Assembly: GCA_902472305.1 (NCBI GenBank)
Contig: CABRNK010000001.1
Location: 186,001-250,000 of the forward strand
From: Hominenteromicrobium sp900549945
GTDB lineage: Bacteria > Bacillota > Clostridia > Oscillospirales > Acutalibacteraceae
Length of the DNA stretch: 64,000 nt
Direction: 5' to 3'
Position numbers and translations under genes: made by a program. Below, in pieces: positions 10,588-18,696 of this stretch; the stretch's first letter is position 1, and every line of letters starts with the position of its first letter. The notes under the pieces were generated by a model, which was not told where the DNA came from, searched no databases, and worked only from the letters and a program-made list of their open reading frames with translations.

Positions 10588-11364
10588 ATGCAGAAAAATA
10601 AGGGGAAGCGATTTCTTGCGGCCGGCCTTGCGGCGGCGATGCTGCTTTCCGCCTCGGGCTGCGGCACGCTGGCGGCTGTGCTGAACCGCACCGCGGCGCC
10701 GTCCGCACCGGAGGCAACGGCCGTGCCGGTATTCACGCCGGAGCCGACGGAGCCGCCGGGCGTGGAGGCGCTGCCGACTGCCGCGCCGCCGGATCTGCCC
10801 GAGGTCCCCGTGACGCCGGAGCCCGGCACGGTGGAGATCACGGAGGAAAACTACCAGACGCTGTTTGCGCCGGCGCCCGAATACGATTGGGTCGGCGTGG
10901 CCTATATGAAGGCCCCGGAGAACTACGGCGCGTTTGTGGACGCGTACCTGCCGTACGGCGGCTCGATCGCCTACCGGGACGAGGGATACGCGGTGCTCGG
11001 CACGGCGCACGGGATTTCCGTTTTAGAGCGCGTTTTTGAAGCCGGCGCATTGGCGACTGCCGAAACCTCGATGGAAGATCTGGCGCTTTATTATCAGGCG
11101 ATGCTGGAGGAAAACGGGGAAACGCTCGAGGCGCTGGGCGCGGTGCAGTACCACGCGGAGTATGACATCGCCGTGCAGCAGGCGCGCGCGGTATCGGGCG
11201 ACGGCGTGCACGAGAGCAGCGCGGTTCTGTACAGCGACACGCGCGGGGGCGGCTATTATTTTCAGGCGGTCATCGTTTACCGGCCGGAGCAGTTTGACGG
11301 CGGGACCGCCGCTCTGCTCGAGGAGCTCGGCGACGTGTTCGGCATGGTGCTGCCGCAGGGCTGA
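10588..11364 (+). CDS. Secreted lipoprotein of unknown function
   Basis: The 258-residue product has a lipoprotein signal peptide with the lipobox LSASGC near residue 25, then a Pro/Thr/Glu-rich linker (about residues 35-85), and a folded domain from about residue 90 with no family I recognise. That part contains YDWVGVAYMKAPENYGAF and ends in a helix around LLEELGDVFGMV. It is expected to sit on the outer face of the membrane. The ATG follows GGGGGAGGGAG. The linker resembles those of other Clostridia surface lipoproteins in this window. No enzyme motif was seen. Confidence 0.8.
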   Translation: MQKNKGKRFLAAGLAAAMLLSASGCGTLAAVLNRTAAPSAPEATAVPVFTPEPTEPPGVEALPTAAPPDLPEVPVTPEPGTVEITEENYQTLFAPAPEYDWVGVAYMKAPENYGAFVDAYLPYGGSIAYRDEGYAVLGTAHGISVLERVFEAGALATAETSMEDLALYYQAMLEENGETLEALGAVQYHAEYDIAVQQARAVSGDGVHESSAVLYSDTRGGGYYFQAVIVYRPEQFDGGTAALLEELGDVFGMVLPQG

Positions 11365-11437
11365 ACACTGCGCATTGGAAAACGGGAACAGAGCCGCGTT
11401 CGGGCGGCCCGCATATAAATTTACAGGGAGTTGTTGT

Positions 11438-12276
11438 ATGATGAAAAATCAGCTGTCTATTTTTTACGAGCACATCGCGGACGCGGCGGCGCAGACCGGC
11501 CTGCCGCTCGAAGCCGTGTGCGGGAAGGTGAAGGGCTTCGGCTACGATCTCGTGGAGATCGACGCGAAGCGCCTGTTTGAGGAAGGCGAAACGATTCTGC
11601 CGGTGCTCGAAAAGGCGGGTCTCGGCGTGAACTGCATCTACTATTTCTTCGACTTCGGCGGCGCGGAGAGCTCGCCGGCGGCGGACCGCGCGATGGCGCA
11701 GCGCGTTGTCGGCCTGTGCGGCCCGGCAAAATGCGGCAAGGTGCTCGCCGTCACGGGCTTTCTGACGGAGGCGGAGATGGACCGCGCCGGTGCGGCCTAC
11801 GCGAAGCGCCGCGATGCGATGGCGGCTTCGCTCGGCGTCTGATCGAGCTTGCGGCGGCGCAGGGGGTTACGGTCGTGATGGAGGATTTCGACGGCGACAA
11901 CGCGCCGTTTTCCACGGCGGCGGAGCTGCTCTGGTTCATGGAAAACGTGCCGGGCCTGCGCTGCGGCTTCGATACCGGCAATTTCCTCTACAGTGAGGAG
12001 GACGCCGCGGCGGTGCTGCCCGATTTCCTGCCCTATATCGCGGCCGTGCACTGCAAGGACCGCGGCTGGGCGAAGAATGCGGGCGATCCGAAGATCACCG
12101 TCGGGGGCCGCGCGATGTACCCGGTGGCTGTCGGCGACGGCGATCTCGACATCGCCGGCATGGTCGAGACGATTTTGGCGTCGGGCTACACCGGCGTGTT
12201 TGCCGCCGAGCATTTCGGCTCGGCAGACCAGCTGCGCGACATGGAGCGCTCGGCGCAGTACCTGAGAAGTCTGTAA
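11438..12276 (+). pseudogene. Sugar phosphate isomerase/epimerase, interrupted by a frameshift
   Basis: Two adjoining frames together encode one xylose-isomerase-like TIM-barrel protein. The first part (11438-11842) begins MMKNQLSIFYEHIADAAAQ and stops after AMAASLGV. The second part, in the next frame from about 11835, continues RLIELAAAQGVTVVMEDFDG and CGFDTGNFLYSEEDAA, with the usual glutamate, aspartate and histidine ligand positions (MEDF, FDTGN, AAVHCKD), and ends AQYLRSL. Adding one base near 11831-11834 (CTC-GGC to CTC-CGG) restores a 279-residue protein of normal family length. It is either a real recent mutation or a sequencing error. The ATG has a GGGAG site seven bases before it. 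Confidence 0.82.
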
Positions 12277-12291
12277 CAAGGAGGACGCCGG

Positions 12292-13530
12292 ATGCGGAAA
12301 AGCGGGAGACTTTGCGCCGTGCTGCTCGCCCTGTGCCTTGTGCTGTGCGGGTGCGCGGCGGGCGTGCGGCCGGAAGCGGCGGCTTCGGCGGCGGAGGCGG
12401 TCGGCGCGGCGGCAGAGCCGGCCCCCACGCCGCCGCCTGCACCGGAGGCCGCGGTCGGTGCGGTGCCGAAAACGACGCCGGTGCCTTCGCCCGCTCCAAC
12501 CCCGCCGCCCGCGCCGGAGGAGCTGCTTTTGCAGGGCATGACGACGGAGGAAAAGGTGGGCCAGATGTTTTTCGTGCGGTGCCCCGAAACGGACGGCGCA
12601 GAGATGGTCGCGCGGTATCAGCCGGGCGGTATTCTGCTGTTCGGCCGCGATTTTGACGGCCTTTCGCGCAGGCAGGTCACCGGCGCGATCGAAGCGTACC
12701 AGAGCGCGGCGAAGATCAAGCTGTTGGTCGGCGCGGACGAGGAGGGCGGCGAGGTCGTGCGCATCAGCGATAACCCGCAGCTTTCGGATGAGCCGTACTG
12801 GTCCATGCGCGATCTCTATAACGCGGGCGGCACGGAGCTGCTCTGCGCCGCGGAGGCGGAAAAGTGCCGCCTGCTGCTCAGCCTCGGCGTCAACGTGAAT
12901 TTTGCGCCGGTCTGCGATATTTCGGACGACCCGGCATCGTTCATGTACGCGCGGTCGCTCGGCCTTTCTCCGGCGGATACGGCTGCGGCGGTCGGCGCGG
13001 TTGTCGGCACGTATGAGGCGGAGAACGTCGGCACCGTTTTAAAGCATTTCCCCGGCTACGGCAACGCGGCGGACAGCCACGCAGGCGTCGTGTACGATAA
13101 CCGCGGCTTGGCGGCGTTTGAGGGCGGCGCATTTCTGCCGTTTGAAGCCGGCATCGACGCCGGGGCCGACTGCGTGCTTGTCACGCACAACATCGTCCCC
13201 TGTGTGGACGGCGAGGCGCCCGCGTCGCTCTCCGCGGCGTGGCATGCGGTCCTGCGCGACACGCTCGGCTTTTCCGGCGTCATCATCACCGACGACCTCT
13301 CGATGGGCGGCGTGACCGATTACACAGACGGCGAATCGGCGGCGGTCGCGGCGGTGCTCGCCGGCAACGACATGCTCTGCTGCACCGATTTTGAGACGCA
13401 GATTCCGGCGGTCGTCCGCGCCGTGGAGGACGGCACGATCAGCGAGGCGCGCATCGACGAAAGCGTGCTGCGCATCCTGCGCTGGAAGCTCGAGCGCGGT
13501 TTGATTTTTGCGCCGGCCGAATTAGAATGA
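12292..13530 (+). CDS. Glycoside hydrolase family 3 lipoprotein (NagZ-like)
   Basis: The 412-residue product has a lipobox (LVLCGC) near residue 20, a Pro/Ala linker to about residue 75, and a GH3 domain. It carries the NagZ-type motif KHFPGYGNAADSH, whose Asp-Ser-His is the acid/base element in beta-N-acetylhexosaminidases of this family, and the nucleophile region IITDDLSMGG. It should therefore release N-acetylglucosamine-type sugars from peptidoglycan fragments outside the cell, as in NagZ of Gram-positives. The ATG at 12292 follows AAGGAGG and lies 15 bases after the interrupted isomerase gene, which may belong to the same sugar pathway. Confidence 0.9.
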   Translation: MRKSGRLCAVLLALCLVLCGCAAGVRPEAAASAAEAVGAAAEPAPTPPPAPEAAVGAVPKTTPVPSPAPTPPPAPEELLLQGMTTEEKVGQMFFVRCPETDGAEMVARYQPGGILLFGRDFDGLSRRQVTGAIEAYQSAAKIKLLVGADEEGGEVVRISDNPQLSDEPYWSMRDLYNAGGTELLCAAEAEKCRLLLSLGVNVNFAPVCDISDDPASFMYARSLGLSPADTAAAVGAVVGTYEAENVGTVLKHFPGYGNAADSHAGVVYDNRGLAAFEGGAFLPFEAGIDAGADCVLVTHNIVPCVDGEAPASLSAAWHAVLRDTLGFSGVIITDDLSMGGVTDYTDGESAAVAAVLAGNDMLCCTDFETQIPAVVRAVEDGTISEARIDESVLRILRWKLERGLIFAPAELE

Positions 13531-13574
13531 AACGCCCGGAAGCGCTTGCCGCAAAGTGCCTTCCGGGCGTTTTT
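13531..13574 (+). terminator. Intrinsic terminator after the GH3 gene
   Basis: AACGCCCGGAAG and CTTCCGGGCGTT form a 12-base perfect stem followed by TTTT. Confidence 0.88.
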
Positions 13575-13607
13575 AAGAAAATTGTTAAATTCATCGGGGC
13601 CAAATTG

Positions 13608-13616
13608 TGGTACAAT
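13608..13616 (+). promoter_or_regulatory. Candidate extended -10 promoter of the two-component system
   Basis: TGGTACAAT is an extended -10 element without a good -35 box at 17 bases. It lies about 110 bases before the response-regulator start; the rest of 13617-13727 shows nothing recognisable. Confidence 0.4.
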
Positions 13617-13727
13617 AAGGGGCGTGAACGAGGCGCGGCGCACGGGGCGGCTTTTCCCTGCCTGAAGTGCAGGCTGGGCGTTTGCCTGCGCGGGCCGCGA
13701 TACCACAGAAAAGGCTTGGTAATTGGG

Positions 13728-14405
13728 ATGGAAAATCATAAGATTCTGATTGTGGAGGACGATGCGGCGATCGCCGGAGCGATCACCCGGATTTTGGAAT
13801 CGTGGGGCATGGCGTCGCGCTGCGTGCGCGATTTCCGCGATGTGCTGCGCGAATTTACGGAGTACGACCCGCATCTCGTGCTGATGGATGTGACGCTGCC
13901 GTTTTTCAACGGCTACCACTGGTGCAGCGAGATCCGAAAGATCTCGGCGGTGCCGGTGCTTTTTGTGTCGAGCGCGGCGGAAAATATGAATATCGTGATG
14001 GCGGTCGACATGGGCGGCGACGATTTCGTCGCGAAGCCCTTCGACCCCTCGGTGCTGATGGCGAAGATCCGCGCGCTGCTGCGCCGCACGTACGACCTCG
14101 GCGACCGCGTGCCGGTCATCGAGCACCGGGGCGCGGTGCTGAACCTCAACGACGGCACGCTGCTGTGCGGCGGCGAAAAGACGGAGCTGACGCGCAACGA
14201 GTTCCGCATTTTGCAGACGCTGCTCGAGAGCCGCGGCAAGGTCGTCAGCCGCGAGACGCTGATGACGCGCCTGTGGGAGTACGACCTCTATGTGGAGGAA
14301 AACACGCTGACTGTCAACGTGACGCGGCTGCGCAAGAAGCTCGCGGCGGTGGGGCTCACGGATTACATCGCGACGCGCGTCGGCAGCGGATACATCATTG
14401 AATGA
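13728..14405 (+). CDS. Response regulator, OmpR family (BceR-like)
   Basis: The 225-residue protein has a receiver domain with the acidic pair EDD near residue 10, the phosphorylated Asp in LVLMDVTLPFFNG (about residue 54) and the conserved Lys in FVAKPFD, then a winged-helix DNA-binding domain ending in TRVGSGYIIE. HWCSEIRKISAVPVLFVSS is typical of the BceR/BraR group that controls bacitracin and antimicrobial-peptide transporters. The kinase follows directly; the bceAB-like genes with a matching operator follow after that. The ATG at 13728 has only a weak upstream GG-rich site. Confidence 0.92.
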   Translation: MENHKILIVEDDAAIAGAITRILESWGMASRCVRDFRDVLREFTEYDPHLVLMDVTLPFFNGYHWCSEIRKISAVPVLFVSSAAENMNIVMAVDMGGDDFVAKPFDPSVLMAKIRALLRRTYDLGDRVPVIEHRGAVLNLNDGTLLCGGEKTELTRNEFRILQTLLESRGKVVSRETLMTRLWEYDLYVEENTLTVNVTRLRKKLAAVGLTDYIATRVGSGYIIE

Positions 14406-14445
14406 GCGCGGGGGCTTTCGGGCCGCCCTGCGGGGGAGGGTGCGG

Positions 14446-15450
14446 ATGAAAAAGAACGAGCGGCAGATCCTGTTTTCCTATATCCGGGCGCATGGCGGCG
14501 CCGCGCTGTATATCGCCGGGGCCGCGGCGGTTTTCGCCGCTGTGTTCGTCCTCTCCGGCCTGCCGGCCATGCCGGTGCTGTATGCGGCGGTGCTCTGCGC
14601 GGCGGGCGGCGTTTTTTGCGCGCTGCCCGGATACATCCGGTACCGCAGGCGCTGCCGGGCACTGGCGCTCGCGATGCAGGCGCTGCCGGAATCGGCGGAA
14701 CGGCTGCGCGCGCCGTCCGGCGCGGTGGAAGAATTGTACGACGAGGCGCTGCGCCGGCTGTGCGCCATGCTCGCGAAAAGCGAGACGGACCGCCAGCGCC
14801 AGCTCGTCGAAAGCGCCGACTATTTCACGATGTGGATCCACCAGATTAAGACGCCGATCGCCGCGATGCAGCTCATCCTGCGCGAGCAGGACGACGCGCG
14901 CAGCCGTGAGCTGCTCGCCGAGCTCTTCCGCATCGACCGCTACGCCGAGATGGCGCTGACCTACGCGCGGCTTAAAAGCCCGACGACGGATCTTGTGCTC
15001 GCGCGCTTTGAAATTGAGCCGATCGTGCGGCGCGTGGTGCGGCAATACGCGGGGCAGTTCGTGCGGCGGCACATCGCGCTGCGGTGCGAGATCGAGCCGG
15101 TCCGCGCGCTGACGGACGAGAAATGGCTCGCGTTCATCCTCGGGCAGCTTCTGTCGAACGCGGTAAAATACACGGAAAACGGCACGGTGACGGTGCGCGT
15201 CACGAAGGAGCTGGTGCTCAGCGTTTCGGATACCGGCATCGGCATCGCGCCCGAGGATCTGCCGCGCATCTTTGAAAAGGGCTTCACCGGCTACAATGGC
15301 CGCGCCGGGCGGAAATCGACGGGCCTCGGCATGTACCTGAGCCGCTGCGCCGCCGAAAAGCTCGGGCACCGGATCGCGGTGCAGTCCGCGCCCGGGCGGG
15401 GCACGACGGTCTCCGTCGATCTGCGCTCGGCGGACCTCGGCGTCGAATAA
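14446..15450 (+). CDS. Sensor histidine kinase, BceS-like (intramembrane-sensing)
   Basis: The 334-residue kinase has two N-terminal membrane helices with almost no extracellular loop (about residues 15-60), the mark of intramembrane-sensing kinases that detect stimuli through their partner transporter. The H-box is FTMWIHQIKTPIAAM, followed by the N-box LLSNAVKY, the G1 box SDTGIGI and the G2 box GLGMYLSR. I chose ATG 14446, preceded by GGGGGAGGG; an upstream in-frame ATG at 14398 overlaps the regulator gene. It pairs with the regulator just upstream and very likely senses through the BceAB-like transporter. Confidence 0.92.
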   Translation: MKKNERQILFSYIRAHGGAALYIAGAAAVFAAVFVLSGLPAMPVLYAAVLCAAGGVFCALPGYIRYRRRCRALALAMQALPESAERLRAPSGAVEELYDEALRRLCAMLAKSETDRQRQLVESADYFTMWIHQIKTPIAAMQLILREQDDARSRELLAELFRIDRYAEMALTYARLKSPTTDLVLARFEIEPIVRRVVRQYAGQFVRRHIALRCEIEPVRALTDEKWLAFILGQLLSNAVKYTENGTVTVRVTKELVLSVSDTGIGIAPEDLPRIFEKGFTGYNGRAGRKSTGLGMYLSRCAAEKLGHRIAVQSAPGRGTTVSVDLRSADLGVE

Positions 15451-15476
15451 AGGCCGCGGCTTCCGTGCGGCTTGTC

Positions 15477-15502
15477 CGGCTCCCCGCGGGGGAGCCGTTT
15501 TT
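15477..15502 (+). terminator. Intrinsic terminator after the kinase gene
   Basis: CGGCTCCCC and GGGGAGCCG form a compact hairpin followed by TTTTT. Confidence 0.8.
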
Positions 15503-15532
15503 CTGCGCGGAAACGGCATGTGACAGGCCGTG

Positions 15533-15546
15533 TGACAAAAATGTAA
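15533..15546 (+). promoter_or_regulatory. BceR-type operator
   Basis: TGACA-AAAA-TGTAA (15533-15546) matches the reported BceR-family half-site pattern TnACA-N4-TGTAA. A further TGTGACA lies at 15519-15525, and a second TGTAAGGT at 15563-15570, 21 bases (two helical turns) after the first. The promoter for the transporter genes follows. Confidence 0.75.
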
Positions 15547-15577
15547 GGTCAAGGGCGCGTTTTGTAAGGTGAATCGA

Positions 15578-15606
15578 TGTTCAGCGCCGCGCGGATGCGG
15601 TATACT
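15578..15606 (+). promoter_or_regulatory. Candidate activated promoter of the BceAB-like genes
   Basis: TATACT at 15601-15606 is a good -10 box; the -35 position holds only TGTTCA. A weak -35 box next to a regulator site fits an activator-dependent promoter. Confidence 0.5.
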
Positions 15607-15651
15607 GTGTACAGATTCAGAAACCCGGTTTGAGAAAGGAGATTTTCAGAA

Positions 15652-16443
15652 ATGGCTGTATTGGAAGTCAACGGTCTGAAAAAAATTTATACGACGCGCT
15701 TCGGCGGCAACCGCGTGCAGGCGCTCACAAATGTTTCGTTCGCGGTGGAGCGCGGCGAGTACGTCGCCATCATGGGCGAATCCGGCTCGGGCAAGACGAC
15801 GCTGCTCAACATTCTCGCGGCGCTCGACCGCCCGACGCAGGGCGAGGTCTGGCTGAACGGCCGCGCGCTCTCGAGCGTCGGCGAAAAGGAGATCGCCGCG
15901 TTCCGCCGGCAGAACCTCGGCTTCGTGTTTCAGGATTTCAACCTGCTCGACACGTTTTCTTTGCAGGACAACATCTTCCTGCCGCTCGTGCTCGCAGGCA
16001 AGCACTACCCGGAGATGAACCAGCGCCTGCGCCCGATCGTCGAGAAGCTCGGCATTTCGGATATTCTCGCGAAATACCCCTACGAGGTCTCCGGCGGCCA
16101 GAAGCAGCGCGCCGCCGTGGCCCGCGCACTGATCACATCGCCGCAGATCATCCTCGCGGATGAGCCGACCGGCGCGCTCGATTCCCGCGCGTCGGACAGC
16201 CTGCTCTCGCTTTTCGGCGAGATCAACCGCGACGGCCAGACGATTCTGATGGTTACGCACTCCACAAAGGCCGCGAGCCACGCGAGCCGCGTGCTGTTCA
16301 TCAAGGACGGCGTCGTGTTCCACCAGCTCTACCGCGGCGGCGCGACGAACGAGGAGATGTTCCGCCGCATTTCGGATACGCTCACGACGATGGCGACCGG
16401 GACGCCCGGTGCGGCCGGAACGTCCGGCGCGGCCGAAGCCTGA
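15652..16443 (+). CDS. ABC transporter ATPase, BceA-like
   Basis: The 263-residue ATPase shows Walker A (GESGSGKTT), Q-loop (FVFQDFNLLD), signature VSGGQKQRAAVA, Walker B (IILADEPTGALDSR) and H-loop (MVTHSTKAA), the MacB/LolD-type pattern of Bce transporters. It powers removal of antimicrobial peptides or their lipid targets from the membrane and takes part in signalling to the kinase. The C-terminal Ala/Gly/Thr-rich tail (about residues 245-263) is not part of the fold. GAAAGGAG precedes the ATG. The permease follows 13 bases later. Confidence 0.94.
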   Translation: MAVLEVNGLKKIYTTRFGGNRVQALTNVSFAVERGEYVAIMGESGSGKTTLLNILAALDRPTQGEVWLNGRALSSVGEKEIAAFRRQNLGFVFQDFNLLDTFSLQDNIFLPLVLAGKHYPEMNQRLRPIVEKLGISDILAKYPYEVSGGQKQRAAVARALITSPQIILADEPTGALDSRASDSLLSLFGEINRDGQTILMVTHSTKAASHASRVLFIKDGVVFHQLYRGGATNEEMFRRISDTLTTMATGTPGAAGTSGAAEA

Positions 16444-16456
16444 AAGGAGCGCCGAA

Positions 16457-18445
16457 ATGAATTCTCTTTACATGCGCATGGCGGGGCAGAACATCAAAAA
16501 GCACCGGCGCAGCTATGTGCCGTACATGCTTACCGGCGTTCTGACCGCCGCCGTCTACTACATTCTGCACTCCCTCGCCAATAACCCCGACCTGGGGGAG
16601 ATGACGAACGCGATGCTGAATCTCGGCGTGAGCATCGTCATGATTTTCTCCGTGATCTTCCTGTTTTACACGAACAGCTTTTTGATGAAGCAGCGGAAAA
16701 AGGAGTTCGGCCTTTACAACGTGCTTGGCATGAACAAGGGGCACATCGCCCGTGTGATCGGGCTGGAAACGCTGATTACCGCGCTTGTGGTGCTTGCGGG
16801 CGGCATCGGGATCGGCATGCTGCTCGACCGGCTGATCTACCTGCTTGTCGCGAAGCTGATCGGCTTTGAAATTTCCCTGAGCTTCTATATTTCCACGGGC
16901 AGCATCGTTCAGACGCTGATCCTGTTTGCCGCGGTCAGTTTTCTGATCTGCCTCTCGAACATTTTCCGCGTCTGGCGCGCGAAGCCGATCGAGCTGCTGC
17001 AGGGCGGCAGCGTCGGCGAGCGCGAGCCGAAAACGAAGGTTTTTATGGCGATTCTCGGCGCGGCGTGCCTCGGCGGCGGCTACGCGCTGTCGATCATTTC
17101 CGCACAGGAGGTCGGCGTTGCGATCCTGTCGTTTTTCGCCGCCGTGCTGCTCGTCATCGTCGGCACCTATCTGCTCTTTACGGCGGGCAGCATTGCGGTG
17201 CTGAAAATCCTGCGCAAGAATAAGGGCTACTACTATAAAACGCAGCATTTCATCAGTGTTTCCGGCATGCTGTACCGCATGAAGCAGAACGCGGTCGGCC
17301 TCGCGAACATCTGTATCCTCTCGACGATGGTGCTCGTCACGATCTCGTCCACCTGCTCGCTGTGGTTCGGCGCAGGCGGGATGATCCACAGCCGCTACCC
17401 GCACGACGTGATGGCTTACGTCTACGGCGACGAGCTGACCGAGGCGTTCGACGCCTATTTTGAGGAGGAAATGGCGGCGCACCCCGATTTTACATGGCAG
17501 CGGTACGTTTACAGCGCCTTTACAGCGGTATATGAACCGGGAAGCAGCCTTGTGATTTCAGAGGAGACCGACAACGCGACGAACGGGCTTATGATGAGCA
17601 GCTACCTGAAAACGGTGGTGATGCCGCTCAGCCAGTACAACGCGATCACTGGGCAGTCGGCAGAGCTCGCGGATAATGAGGCGATGGCCTTTTTAAACAG
17701 CGGCGAGGCGTTCGGCGGCGGTACGCTCGAGCTGTTCGGCAAGGCGTACACGCCGGTGAAGCCACCCGAAACCTTTCCGATCTGCGGGCAGGTATCGGCC
17801 AACATTGCCGAAGCCTCCGTGCTGGTGATTCCGGATTACGAGGCGTTCCTCGCCCGCATCGACCTTACGCAGCGTCTGGAAAACAGCCGCACGGCCTACT
17901 GCGCTGACCTCGGCGATATGACCGACGCGGAGCAGTCCGCATACTTTGCGGATATGTATGAAGCGGGCTGGGACAGTGTATTTACGGATGAGGACTTCAC
18001 CGGCGGCTGGAGCATGGAGTGCCGCGTGGACAACGAGCGCGACGTCTACGCCATGTACGGCAGCTTCCTCTTTATGGGGATCGCGCTCGGCCTGCTCTTC
18101 ACGATGGCCGCGGTGCTCATCATCTACTACAAGCAGATCTCCGAGGGTCTCGACGATAAGACGCGCTTCTCGATTATGCGCAAGGTCGGCCTGAGCCAAA
18201 GCGAGGCAAAGCGCTCGATCCATTCGCAGATCCTCACGGTGTTTTTCCTGCCGCTGATCACCGCCGGCATCCACATCGTCTTTGCCTTCCCGATTATCAA
18301 CTGCATCCTGCGCGCGATGATGCTTCAGCAGGTCACGACGTTTGTCGTCTGCACCGCCGTCACCTTCGCCGTGTTTGCCGTGTTCTATGCGATTGTCTAC
18401 GCGCTGACCGCCAAGGTCTACTACCGGATCGTCAGCGAGAACTGA
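16457..18445 (+). CDS. ABC transporter permease, BceB-like
   Basis: The 662-residue product has the BceB layout: about ten membrane helices, an FtsX-like domain at each end, and a large extracellular domain between helices seven and eight (about residues 300-530), the part linked to peptide specificity. It starts MNSLYMRMAGQNIKKHRRSY, typical of the family. The ATG at 16457 has an AAAGGAG site. With the ATPase, kinase and regulator it forms a complete Bce-type detoxification module. The peptide it acts on, such as bacitracin or a lantibiotic, cannot be named from sequence. Confidence 0.93.
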   Translation: MNSLYMRMAGQNIKKHRRSYVPYMLTGVLTAAVYYILHSLANNPDLGEMTNAMLNLGVSIVMIFSVIFLFYTNSFLMKQRKKEFGLYNVLGMNKGHIARVIGLETLITALVVLAGGIGIGMLLDRLIYLLVAKLIGFEISLSFYISTGSIVQTLILFAAVSFLICLSNIFRVWRAKPIELLQGGSVGEREPKTKVFMAILGAACLGGGYALSIISAQEVGVAILSFFAAVLLVIVGTYLLFTAGSIAVLKILRKNKGYYYKTQHFISVSGMLYRMKQNAVGLANICILSTMVLVTISSTCSLWFGAGGMIHSRYPHDVMAYVYGDELTEAFDAYFEEEMAAHPDFTWQRYVYSAFTAVYEPGSSLVISEETDNATNGLMMSSYLKTVVMPLSQYNAITGQSAELADNEAMAFLNSGEAFGGGTLELFGKAYTPVKPPETFPICGQVSANIAEASVLVIPDYEAFLARIDLTQRLENSRTAYCADLGDMTDAEQSAYFADMYEAGWDSVFTDEDFTGGWSMECRVDNERDVYAMYGSFLFMGIALGLLFTMAAVLIIYYKQISEGLDDKTRFSIMRKVGLSQSEAKRSIHSQILTVFFLPLITAGIHIVFAFPIINCILRAMMLQQVTTFVVCTAVTFAVFAVFYAIVYALTAKVYYRIVSEN

Positions 18446-18483
18446 AAAAGCGTTCGCCATCTTTCACGATGATTTAATATCCC

Positions 18484-18531
18484 AAGCGAAACCCCGCACA
18501 GCGCGCTTGCCGCCGTGCGGGGTTCGCTTTT
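18484..18531 (+). terminator. Intrinsic terminator after the BceB-like gene
   Basis: AAGCGAAACCCCGCAC and GTGCGGGGTTCGCTT pair, with one bulge, followed by TTTT. Confidence 0.85.
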
Positions 18532-18596
18532 GGGTAAAATCAAGCGCTTTGGCGGGGGAATTCGTGTGCGGCGCGGAGAATATCGGCGGCCGTGCA

Positions 18597-18625
18597 TTGA
18601 TTTGTTCCAAAAAGTGTGCTATATT
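18597..18625 (+). promoter_or_regulatory. Sigma-A promoter of the zinc-ribbon repeat protein
   Basis: TTGATT (18597-18602) and TATATT (18620-18625) have a 17-base spacer, about 70 bases before the start codon. Confidence 0.65.
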
Positions 18626-18696
18626 AAAAATCAAAGAGGCTTCGAGGCGGCCTGCGCGCGGATGCTGTGCCGGCTGGATGAGGGGGAGTGGCGTTG

